DNA of 64,000 bases from Micrococcales bacterium (GTDB lineage Bacteria > Actinomycetota > Actinomycetes > Actinomycetales > Cellulomonadaceae), in the NCBI GenBank assembly GCA_009777345.1, contig WRMB01000012.1, positions 1 to 64,000 on the forward strand, read 5' to 3'. How positions within the stretch are numbered: the first letter of the stretch is position 1; every line of letters starts with the position of its first letter. The notes under the pieces are model-generated. The model worked only from the letters and a program-made list of their open reading frames with translations. It ran no database searches and was not told the DNA's origin. Shown here in pieces: positions 9,027 through 15,556 of the stretch. The position numbers and the translations under genes are program-made.

Positions 9027-9087
9027 TCTGGGGTTTGTGCTGCTGGTCTGGGGTTTAAAACCCCAGACCAGCAGCACAAACCCCAGA
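9027..9087. terminator. Perfect 30-bp palindrome, bidirectional terminator
   Basis: Two 30-bp arms (9027-9056, 9058-9087) are exactly complementary around a single central A. Each arm itself contains two copies of TCTGGGGTTT or its complement. It follows the helicase stop by 4 bp and carries A/T tracts at its centre. It probably terminates transcription from both sides. In the other direction, the reading frame through the left copy of the DUF58 3' end stops inside this palindrome (TAA, complement of 9055-9057), suggesting it was once the shared terminator of the convergent helicase and DUF58 genes. Confidence 0.7.
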
Positions 9088-9103
9088 AGCCTGCCGCGAG
9101 GCA

Positions 9104-9129
9104 TTGAGGGCGAGGTAGCGGTCGGCCAG
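9104..9129. repeat. Left 26-bp direct repeat (att-like)
   Basis: Identical over 26 bp to 15576-15601, with weaker similarity extending leftwards (CCTGCC at 9091 and 15563). Read on the minus strand it encodes LADRYLAL, the C-terminal residues of the DUF58 protein, then continues through an unrelated tail to a stop in the palindrome at 9027-9087. It looks like a displaced gene 3' end left by an insertion. Confidence 0.65.
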
Positions 9130-9243
9130 CGGCGCTAACATCGGTACCCCGGACGCCCCCTCACTCGCGCCCTACAGGAAGTGACTGCCTAGCCCTGCTA
9201 GGCTCGCCGCCGGGTAACGTCGTTTACGGTGCGGGAGCGTGGT

Positions 9244-11496
9244 ATGGCGGAGTCGTCCGACACGGGTGGTCAGTTCGCGCTGGTCCGCAACGACAGCCCG
9301 ACAGTGGACGACGTCCTGAACCGGGAGGACGTGGTCAAACGCATCGTCCACATCGTGAAGACCGTCAAGCCGCCGTTCACGCTGGGTGTGTACGGCGGGT
9401 GGGGGTCAGGCAAGTCCTCGATCATGCTGGCGGTCCGCGAGCGGCTGGAGACCGACGGGTTCTTCGGGCCGGAGGGGCGGATCTATGCCGGGCCGGTCCC
9501 AGGGCCGCCCAGGGGTGTTCCCGTCCCGGTGGGAGACGGCGCGACGCTCCACGACGATGAGGTCCGTGACTACCGGGGCACGGTGTGGTTCAACGCCTGG
9601 GAGCACCAGGCCGACACCGACCCAGCGGTGGCCATGCTCCAGGAGGCCCGTCGGCTGCTGCGCCCGTCGTGGCTGAACCGGTGGCGGATGCGTAAGTGGT
9701 TCCGGATCTTGCGTGACGCGATCGGCCCGGCGTTGGAGGGCGTCGGGCCGCGTGTCGGCGCATCGGTGGCAGCCCTGCGCATGTCGGCCGAGAAGGTCAA
9801 CCGGGATCTGTTCGCCGTCCAGGAAGACCAGGTGCGCAAGAAGGAGGCGTTCCGAGAGATCGTCAGCCTGCTGGCCCGGCGCAACCGGAAGGGCCGCATC
9901 GTCTTCTTCGTCGACGACCTCGACCGCTGCGACGACAAGGTGGCGGTACGCCTGCTGGACGATATCAAAACGTACCTCGACCAGACCAAGTGCGTCTTTG
10001 TCATCGGGGTCAACGCGGCTAAGCTCCGCGACCAGCAGGACGGCGACGGCCAGCCCAAGGTGGCAGACCAAGGATCGGCTTCGGAGCGGTTGGGGGAGGA
10101 CCGCCTCGCCAAGATCATCAGTTACCCGTTCTACGTCCCGCCGCTGGAGGAAGAGCAGTACGGGCAGTTCCTGGTCGAGACGTTACGGGAACGGTTCGAG
10201 AAGCCTGACAGCACCTGGTCCAGCGTGGCGCAGCAGGTGGCTGACCTGATGAAAGCGGTCCTGGCAGACCGGTCGGCCTCGGTGCGGGAGACGGTCCGCC
10301 TGAGCAACGTCTTCACCGTCAACTACGAGCTGAGCCGGGCGGCACTGACCGAAGAAGGCCAGCTGCCGTGGTTCCAGCCCGAGGTGGTGGCCGTCCTGTC
10401 GGCGGTCCAGGCGTTCCATCCGACGGTCCACGAGTGGTTGTGCACCAACCAGGACTGGCCTGACGACGAGGACAGACGTCTGCCGGAGCAGAGGAGGGCA
10501 TCGGCTGTAGGGAAGAAGGTGCTGTACCTCTTCCGCGGCGAAGGTCAGCTGTCCGACGGTGCCGAGGTTCGGTACCGCGAGCTTGGCGTCACGATTCTCC
10601 GGCAGGCCCGTGAAGGCGTGACGCTCCGCGCCAACGAGGGCGAGACGGACGACCAAACAGCCGGGCGTCTCGGGCTCTACCTCACCTTGGGCGCCCGCGC
10701 CGAGCAGGTACTCGACCGGCCCGAGGGAAGCAGGTGGACGACAGAGCACCGCGCCCGCCCCAACCTGACTGTGGGAGAAGTCCAGAAGTGGATCCTCACA
10801 CGGACGCTGGACGGCTCCGGGAAGGGATGGGATGCAACGGAGCTGCCGGTGGTCAAGATCGGCGCTCACTGGTGGTGGGTGCTCGGCGTGGAAAAGAAGA
10901 ACATCCAGGGTGAGGGGCCGAAGCAATGTGCTCTGCTCCTGGCAGAGAATTTTGTTGACATACGGGAGTACGACTCCGAGACTCCCGACTTCAGATTTTG
11001 GGGAAATTCCGAGCATGCTAATCTTAAGGGGACGTTGTGGAGCGACTCAACGGTCCGCAGCTGGCTCAGAGGAGAGTTCAAGGATACCCTCCCGAAAGAT
11101 GTCAGCGAGAGGATTGTCAGGGTAATGACGCAGACCCCGACGGACTGGGCGGGTGACAACAAGAGCACGGACTGGGACCAGCAGGTACGGGGTGACCAAC
11201 GCGGTAAGGCAGAGAAGGGCGACAGCCTATCGGACGAGACCATATTCCTTCTCTCGTGGGAAGAGATCTTCCGCCAGGGGGGGATCTACGATCTTAAAAA
11301 ACTGGATCGGGATGCTCGGGCTAGCGACGGGGTTGTGGGCTTCTGGTGGTTGCGCTCGCCTGGCTACGGTCCAATCCACGCCTGGGCTGTGCTCCCGTCG
11401 TCGCTCGCGGACCCTGGCGACCGCGGCGGCCGCGGCCTGTGGGCTGGGTCCCGGGCTGGGGTCCGCCCCGCTTTTTGGCTCAATCTTGGATCATGA
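9244..11496 (+). CDS. DGR target: KAP-type P-loop NTPase with lectin-like variable C-terminus
   Basis: A 750-residue protein. The N-terminal KAP-type NTPase has Walker A GGWGSGKSS at residues 51-59 and Walker B RIVFFVDDLDRC near 218-229; the usual KAP membrane insertion between them is replaced by a soluble basic/helical segment. After a helical middle region, residues from about 535 on resemble DUF6273 (WWWVLGVEK, then DSTVRSWLRGEF, SWEEIF, FWWLRSPG, GVRPAFWLNLGS), a C-type-lectin-like fold. Residues 697-743 are encoded by the variable repeat (11334-11471), ending 8 codons before the stop. The ATG at 9244 has GGGAG 7 bases upstream; GTG 9229 is less likely. A GCCTAGC-CCT-GCTAGGC hairpin (9187-9203) lies in the leader. 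The predicted role is a sensor or switch ATPase whose binding face is diversified. The ligand is unknown. Confidence 0.88.
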   Translation: MAESSDTGGQFALVRNDSPTVDDVLNREDVVKRIVHIVKTVKPPFTLGVYGGWGSGKSSIMLAVRERLETDGFFGPEGRIYAGPVPGPPRGVPVPVGDGATLHDDEVRDYRGTVWFNAWEHQADTDPAVAMLQEARRLLRPSWLNRWRMRKWFRILRDAIGPALEGVGPRVGASVAALRMSAEKVNRDLFAVQEDQVRKKEAFREIVSLLARRNRKGRIVFFVDDLDRCDDKVAVRLLDDIKTYLDQTKCVFVIGVNAAKLRDQQDGDGQPKVADQGSASERLGEDRLAKIISYPFYVPPLEEEQYGQFLVETLRERFEKPDSTWSSVAQQVADLMKAVLADRSASVRETVRLSNVFTVNYELSRAALTEEGQLPWFQPEVVAVLSAVQAFHPTVHEWLCTNQDWPDDEDRRLPEQRRASAVGKKVLYLFRGEGQLSDGAEVRYRELGVTILRQAREGVTLRANEGETDDQTAGRLGLYLTLGARAEQVLDRPEGSRWTTEHRARPNLTVGEVQKWILTRTLDGSGKGWDATELPVVKIGAHWWWVLGVEKKNIQGEGPKQCALLLAENFVDIREYDSETPDFRFWGNSEHANLKGTLWSDSTVRSWLRGEFKDTLPKDVSERIVRVMTQTPTDWAGDNKSTDWDQQVRGDQRGKAEKGDSLSDETIFLLSWEEIFRQGGIYDLKKLDRDARASDGVVGFWWLRSPGYGPIHAWAVLPSSLADPGDRGGRGLWAGSRAGVRPAFWLNLGS
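11334..11471 (+). repeat. DGR variable repeat (VR)
   Basis: 138 bp at the 3' end of the target gene matching the template repeat at 12047-12181. By eye there are 13 substitutions, all at template adenines: 10 A to G, 2 A to T, 1 A to C. Six template adenines are unchanged, and there is no mismatch at any C, G or T. The VR has 3 extra bases (a CGC codon, about 11431-11433) in the run aligned with AAC codons. The last 35 bp (11437-11471) contain no A and are identical to the template, as expected for the initiation-of-mutagenic-homing (IMH) segment. Confidence 0.95.
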
Positions 11497-11509
11497 ATCT
11501 TTTAATCCT

Positions 11510-11529
11510 GTGACGCCGTCAGGCGTCAC
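11510..11529 (+). other. Hairpin downstream of the VR (8-bp stem, 4-nt loop)
   Basis: GTGACGCC-GTCA-GGCGTCAC forms a perfect 8-bp stem with a tetraloop, 13 bp after the target stop codon and 38 bp after the end of the VR. Its geometry matches the cruciforms described beside VRs of studied DGRs such as BPP-1, where they promote target recognition, although here it is further from the VR end. Part of a transcription terminator is the alternative reading. Confidence 0.6.
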
Positions 11530-11552
11530 TCCGGTCGCCGTAGGCGACCGGA
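11530..11552 (+). other. Second tandem hairpin (10-bp stem, 3-nt loop)
   Basis: TCCGGTCGCC-GTA-GGCGACCGGA is a perfect 10-bp inverted repeat directly abutting the preceding hairpin. Together they occupy the gap between the target gene and the Avd-like gene. They may attenuate transcription into the downstream DGR genes or help target-site recognition. Confidence 0.55.
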
Positions 11553-11588
11553 CGAAACTTGACGGACCGGCTGTGGAAGGGAGCTGTG

Positions 11589-12026
11589 GTGCCGACTTCT
11601 ACCCGGCAGCCTAGCGAGCTCGTCGTCGTGACGAAGGCCAAGGAACTGTGCCAGTACGTCATGACGATCACCGAGGGCTCGCCCAAACGTTTTCGCTTTA
11701 CTTTCGTGTCCCGTATGCAGAACCTTGCGCTCGACATCATCGAGTGCCTGTTCCGCGCCAACGCGACGTTCATCGGTGCGGGCAGCGTCGAGGCGGACTG
11801 GCGTGAGCGGCGCGACCTCCAGCACCGGGCCTTGACGAGCGCGCAGCTGCTGGCGTACGTTGCGATGCTGGCCTGCGAGCAGAAGTGTATTGCCCCGAAG
11901 CACTTCGAGCAGATATCGGACCGGACTGCGACATGCCAACGAATGATCGGAGGATGGATCAATTCTGATACCAAGCGACGGTCACCGTCGGACGCTGCTG
12001 GCTACGGCCAGGGCGCGCTGCGGTGA
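11589..12026 (+). CDS. avd: Avd-like DGR accessory protein
   Basis: A 145-residue, mostly helical, basic protein in the position of the accessory variability determinant (Avd), between the target and the template repeat. It has the family-like pattern of four amphipathic helices: VVTKAKELCQYVMTIT, PKRFRFTFVSRMQNLALDII, then QHRALTSAQLLAYVAMLACE and ISDRTATCQRMIGGWI. In characterised DGRs Avd forms a basic pentameric barrel that binds the reverse transcriptase and RNA and is needed for mutagenic cDNA synthesis. GTG 11589 is chosen because GGAAGGGAG ends 5 bases before it; GTG 11586 and TTG 11559 are alternatives. Assignment rests on locus context and helical pattern rather than a unique motif. 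Confidence 0.8.
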   Translation: MPTSTRQPSELVVVTKAKELCQYVMTITEGSPKRFRFTFVSRMQNLALDIIECLFRANATFIGAGSVEADWRERRDLQHRALTSAQLLAYVAMLACEQKCIAPKHFEQISDRTATCQRMIGGWINSDTKRRSPSDAAGYGQGALR

Positions 12027-12046
12027 CCGGCGGGGGACTCGGTTGA

Positions 12047-12181
12047 TGTGGGCTTCTGGTGGTTGCGCTCGCCTGGCAACAATCCAAACAACGCCTGGGC
12101 TGTGCTCCCGTCGTCGCTCGCGGACCCTGACGACCACAACAACAACCTGTGGGCTGGGTCCCGGGCTGGGGTCCGCCCCGC
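12047..12181 (+). repeat. DGR template repeat (TR)
   Basis: 135 bp in the same orientation as the variable repeat, located 20 bp after the avd stop and about 155 bp before the reverse transcriptase start. In the target's frame it contains six AAC and one AAT codons in two clusters (12078-12092 and 12138-12146) plus GAC/GAC/CAC. AAC codons are typical of DGR templates because random change of the two adenines reaches many residues without creating stops. There are 19 adenines, so about 2.7 x 10^11 nucleotide variants are possible. It is transcribed as the RNA template rather than translated; the open frame through it into the RT is incidental. Confidence 0.95.
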
Positions 12182-12335
12182 CTTGTCACCTCTGCCTGAA
12201 ACCGCGCTCTTGGCGAGGGTCGGTCCGTGCGTGGGACAAAGGAACCGAGTTCCTTCTTCTCGTCGTGCCACTCACCGGGGCAGGGCGGCGACGAGGGGAG
12301 AACACAGGCCGACGGACGCTGGGACGCGCTCGACG

Positions 12336-13514
12336 ATGAACGTGGCGTTTTCCAGGACTGGGGAGCGGGAGCGGCAGGCTGCCGCTCCCCCCGTCGGTGA
12401 CCCGCGAATGGTACAGCAGCCTTGCTACGACCTGCTGTGCGACTTCGACAATCTCTACGCCGCGCACCGGGCGGCTCGTCGCGGGAAGCAGGGGCGCCGC
12501 GACGTCGTGGGGTTCGAGCTGAACCTGGGCGCGAACCTCGTAGCCCTGCGGGACGAGCTGTGCGCGCGGACGTACCGCCCGCGGCCCTACTCGCACTTCA
12601 CGATCTTCGAGCCCAAAGAACGATCGGTCTTCGCACCGGCCTACCGCGACCGGGTGGTGCAGCACTGCTTGTGCGACGGGATCGTCGCTCCCGTCCTCGA
12701 ACCGCGACTGATCTACGACAACGCCGCCTGCCGTGTCGGCAAGGGCACCCACTTCGCCCTCGCCCGGCTGCGCAGGTTTCTGGACCAGCACCGACGGGCT
12801 CATGGGACCACAGGCTGGGTGCTGAAGTGCGATATCAAGAAGTACTTCGACAATATCGACCACGCACGCCTGGAGCGTCTGCTGGTACGCCCCTTCGGCG
12901 GTGACCCCGACACGCTGCGGCTGCTCCGGCTCATCGTCTCTACCTACGAGTCGGGGCCTGGCCGGGGGCTGCCGCTGGGCAACCAGACCAGCCAGTGGTT
13001 CGCGCTGTACTACCTGGACTCCCTCGACCGGCTGGTCAAGGAGAAGCTGCGTATCGGCGCCTACTCCAGGTACATGGACGATCTGGTGTGCGTCCACGAG
13101 AGCAAGACGCACCTGAGAGACTCCCTGGCGGCGATGACCGAGCACGTGGAGTCCCTCGGCCTGACCTTCAACGCCAAGACGCAGATCTTCCCGCTCTCGG
13201 CGGGGGTGCCCTATCTCGGCTGGCACACCTACCTGACCGACTCCGGGAAGATCGTGCAGAAGGTCCTGCCTGGCAAGAAGGCGTCGGCCCGTCGGCGGCT
13301 GGTCGGGGTGGTGAGACGCTTCGAGAGCGGCGAGCTGTCGGCGGACGATGTCGTCCGGCGTGTCAGTGCCTATGCGGCTCACCTCGACCACGGCGACACG
13401 TACGCGCTGCGGCGGTCGTTGTTCACCGGGCTCGTGGCCAGCCGCGCGGGCCAGGGGTGCGGACCGATAGTCTTCGCCTCGCCGGACGAGACGTCGAGGA
13501 CGGACGGACCATGA
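12336..13514 (+). CDS. DGR-type reverse transcriptase
   Basis: A 392-residue reverse transcriptase. The palm has SRYMDDLVCVH with catalytic Asp residues 248-249, an upstream palm Asp in KCDIKKYFDNID, the RT motif EPKERSVFAPAYRDRVVQH, and the DGR signature LPLGNQTSQWF (LGNQTSQ at 214-220) in place of the QG motif of retroviral enzymes. The C-terminal thumb is basic (PGKKASARRRLVGVVRR). It is predicted to copy the template RNA with adenine-directed errors, delivering mutated cDNA to the variable repeat. ATG 12336 is used; ATG 12408, just after a 10-bp hairpin (12367-12376/12380-12389), gives a more typical compact N-terminus. Neither has a strong ribosome binding site. The stop overlaps the next gene's ATG. 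Confidence 0.95.
   Translation: MNVAFSRTGERERQAAAPPVGDPRMVQQPCYDLLCDFDNLYAAHRAARRGKQGRRDVVGFELNLGANLVALRDELCARTYRPRPYSHFTIFEPKERSVFAPAYRDRVVQHCLCDGIVAPVLEPRLIYDNAACRVGKGTHFALARLRRFLDQHRRAHGTTGWVLKCDIKKYFDNIDHARLERLLVRPFGGDPDTLRLLRLIVSTYESGPGRGLPLGNQTSQWFALYYLDSLDRLVKEKLRIGAYSRYMDDLVCVHESKTHLRDSLAAMTEHVESLGLTFNAKTQIFPLSAGVPYLGWHTYLTDSGKIVQKVLPGKKASARRRLVGVVRRFESGELSADDVVRRVSAYAAHLDHGDTYALRRSLFTGLVASRAGQGCGPIVFASPDETSRTDGP
12367..12389 (+). other. Hairpin between template repeat and RT core
   Basis: GGGAGCGGCA-GGC-TGCCGCTCCC is a perfect 10-bp stem with a 3-nt loop. It could be a structural element of the DGR RNA spacer, which in studied systems extends past the template repeat, or it could control translation from ATG 12408. 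Confidence 0.5.
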
Positions 13515-14665
13515 CAACGTCGAAGGTTTCCGCTGCTCACCAGAGCGGCCTGGGGGTGCGTGCCAGCTCGCTGTTCTGGCCCTGGTTCGTCGGGAACATC
13601 ACCGTGCTGCCCTTCGTGGTGGGCCTGTGGGTGGCCGACCAGGGGTTGAACGCCGAGGACGCGGTGTACGTCGCACTGGGCGGCGTCAGCATCAGCGCCG
13701 TGGTGCTCGGCCTCTTCGCGGGACTCTGGCCGTCGCGCAGCGGCCTGGACGACAGCTCGACGGGAGTCCCCTCGGTCGTGCTCTGTGAGCGGTGCCGGGC
13801 CCGGCCAGCCACGCTCTGCGAGCAGTGCGCCGCCCGGTCCGACGGCGGGGACGCTGGTGGCCCGGTCACCGATGCTGTCCCACCCCCGGAACCGGGCTGG
13901 CTGGTGCGGTCCGTGAAGACCGTGGGGCGCGGTGTGGTGAGTATCACCAGGACGCTGGTCCTGCTTGCTGAGGTCGTCGTCCTCGCCGTGGTCGGGTGGA
14001 CGGTCCTGTGGTGGTGGTTCATGCAGCCGACTGGTGGGTGGCTGAACCGCTGGTGGGTGGCCAGCATCGTCGTGGTGCTCGGTGCGGTCGCGGTGTGGAG
14101 CCGGTACCGTTCCCGGTCCGGGGACCAGGTCCAGGACCAGCGGGTCCGCGCCCACCAGGCGTCGGTGTCCGGCATCTTCCTGGTGGTGACCCTTGTGGGT
14201 GCCACCGTGGTGGCCGTCCGAGGTGCTGCCGAAGTCGATCCCTCGCCGGGCTCAGGGGTTCCGGTCAGGCTCTTGCTCGTGGTCGCCGGTATCTGCGTGG
14301 CTCCGTGGCTGTTGTGGGCCTCGGACTACTCCCGTCACGTCGTCAAGACCGAGCGCGGGTTGCCGGTGACCTGGTGGGTCGCCGTCGCGAGCTTTCTGCC
14401 GACGGCTGCTCTCATGGTCGCGGGCGTCCTCGTCTCCAGTCATGACTCGTCCAAGGTCGGGTTGTCGTGGTCGGGCTGGGGCAGCTTCGACGGCGCGGTG
14501 GGCCTCTTTGGTCTTTTCGATGCCGTCACCGGGCCGTGGCGGCTGGCGGTGCTGATCCCGTTGACGATCGGCGTGCTGGCCGCCCTGGTCGTGCGGGTGG
14601 GTGACGACTGGGAGGCGGTGCTGGTGGCCTGGGCGCCGCGTAGGCGCACACCTGAGCGGACGTAG
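13511..14665 (+). CDS. Polytopic membrane protein with CxxC knuckle, coupled to the DGR RT
   Basis: A 384-residue protein I do not recognise. About eight hydrophobic segments are visible: two near residues 21-42 and 51-73, then from about 145 onwards LVLLAEVVVLAVVGWTVLWW, WVASIVVVLGAVAVW, IFLVVTLVGATVVAV, LLLVVAGICVAPWLLW, WWVAVASFLPTAALMVAG and LAVLIPLTIGVLAALVV. Between the second and third lies a hydrophilic loop with a CxxC-x7-CxxC knuckle (Cys 92, 95, 103, 106). The ATG overlaps the RT stop by 4 bp, so it is translated with the DGR. It may be a membrane effector or anchor for the diversified KAP NTPase, but that is inference. Passenger gene is the alternative. Confidence 0.75.
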   Translation: MTTSKVSAAHQSGLGVRASSLFWPWFVGNITVLPFVVGLWVADQGLNAEDAVYVALGGVSISAVVLGLFAGLWPSRSGLDDSSTGVPSVVLCERCRARPATLCEQCAARSDGGDAGGPVTDAVPPPEPGWLVRSVKTVGRGVVSITRTLVLLAEVVVLAVVGWTVLWWWFMQPTGGWLNRWWVASIVVVLGAVAVWSRYRSRSGDQVQDQRVRAHQASVSGIFLVVTLVGATVVAVRGAAEVDPSPGSGVPVRLLLVVAGICVAPWLLWASDYSRHVVKTERGLPVTWWVAVASFLPTAALMVAGVLVSSHDSSKVGLSWSGWGSFDGAVGLFGLFDAVTGPWRLAVLIPLTIGVLAALVVRVGDDWEAVLVAWAPRRRTPERT

Positions 14666-14696
14666 GTCGAGTCCGCTGACGCACGGTCGGCACTGT

Positions 14697-14706
14697 TAGC
14701 ATGCTA
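14697..14706. promoter_or_regulatory. Palindromic operator/promoter of the island TA pair
   Basis: TAGCATGCTA is a perfect 10-bp palindrome 11 bp before the antitoxin ATG, in an AT-rich patch that also contains TACGCT and TATTAC, possible -10 elements of a near-leaderless promoter. It is a likely autoregulatory site for the RHH protein. Confidence 0.45.
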
Positions 14707-14717
14707 CGCTGTATTAC

Positions 14718-15140
14718 ATGGTAGTTCCTACGAATGTGCGGTTGCCCGAAGGGGTCGACCAGGGTCTGGCCGCGTACGTGACCCGGACTGGTGCGACCAA
14801 GTCGAGCGTGATCAGCGTGGCGGTCGGTGAGTGGTTGCGGCTCCAGGGGCATCCTCGGATCCGTTTTGTCGAACCGGTTCCTGGCGAGCGGCGGGCCGCG
14901 CTGGTGGACGGCCCGCAGGTGTGGACGGTGGCCGAGGCCTGGCTTCAGCACGGGGAGGGTCGGACGGTCGACCAGGTGGCGGAGTCCACCGGGTTGCGGA
15001 CCGACCAGGTCGAGGCGGCGCTGGCCTACTGGGCAGACAACCGGGACGAGATCGACGCTCTGGTCGTCCGTGTCCACACCGCCCAGGAAGAAGCCTTCGC
15101 TGCCTGGCAGCGCCGCCGCGACCTCGACGCTCTCCCGTGA
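14718..15140 (+). CDS. RHH/DUF433-like antitoxin
   Basis: A 140-residue protein. The N-terminus (TNVRLPEGVDQGLAAYVTRT then KSSVISVAVGEWLRL) fits a ribbon-helix-helix DNA-binding domain. The C-terminal part (VAEAWL ... RTVDQVAESTGLRTDQVEAA) resembles DUF433, a domain common in antitoxins paired with DUF5615 PIN-like toxins. It presumably binds and neutralises the downstream protein and represses its own promoter at the TAGCATGCTA palindrome. The stop overlaps the partner's GTG by 4 bp. Confidence 0.75.
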   Translation: MVVPTNVRLPEGVDQGLAAYVTRTGATKSSVISVAVGEWLRLQGHPRIRFVEPVPGERRAALVDGPQVWTVAEAWLQHGEGRTVDQVAESTGLRTDQVEAALAYWADNRDEIDALVVRVHTAQEEAFAAWQRRRDLDALP

Positions 15141-15553
15141 ACGACCCGGTGCCCCCGCCCGTAGGGCCACCAGCCGCCTCGGACGGGGTACTGCGCCTGC
15201 TGCTGGACGAGCACTACCCGGCAGCGCTGGCCCGCGCCCTGTCGGAGGCCGGGATCGATACGGCGGCGCTGGTGGCCGACCGTCCCGCGCTGGTCGGCGC
15301 CACCGATGCCGAGGTGCTGGCGGCCGCCGTCGTCGAACGCCGGGTCGTCGTGACCGAGGATGTCTCGACCTTTCCGGCCGCTGTCGCGCTCGTCCCCGAC
15401 CACCTAGGCGTCGTCTACTGCCGTTCCCAGGTGTTCCGGCGCACCCCGGCCGGCCTCGTGACGATCGAACGGGCCCTGACTCTGCTGGCCGCCGATCCAC
15501 CGGCCGGTCTGGGTGCCGCCCCGGTCGTCTGGTGGCTGTCCAGCCCGGACTGA
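15137..15553 (+). CDS. DUF5615-like PIN-family toxin
   Basis: A 138-residue protein with the features of DUF5615 PIN-like proteins: LLLDEHYPAALARALSEAGID near the N-terminus, an Asp/Glu pattern GATDAEVLAAAVVERRVVVTED, and F-P-A... with HLGVVYCRSQ. The acidic residues (LLDEH, TDAE, TEDVSTF) would form a metal-dependent ribonuclease site. It is translationally coupled to the RHH/DUF433 antitoxin. At the right edge of the island it may stabilise the element's inheritance. It ends 3 bp before the DUF58 stop on the opposite strand. Confidence 0.75.
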   Translation: MNDPVPPPVGPPAASDGVLRLLLDEHYPAALARALSEAGIDTAALVADRPALVGATDAEVLAAAVVERRVVVTEDVSTFPAAVALVPDHLGVVYCRSQVFRRTPAGLVTIERALTLLAADPPAGLGAAPVVWWLSSPD

Positions 15554-15556
15554 TGC

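Noticed and set aside
11559..11588. Avd start at TTG 11559
   Set aside because: No ribosome binding site there; it overlaps sequence just after the hairpins, while GTG 11589 has GGAAGGGAG.
12048..12335. N-terminal extension of the reverse transcriptase through the template repeat
   Set aside because: The open frame is incidental; the repeat functions as template and the encoded peptide duplicates the target C-terminus.
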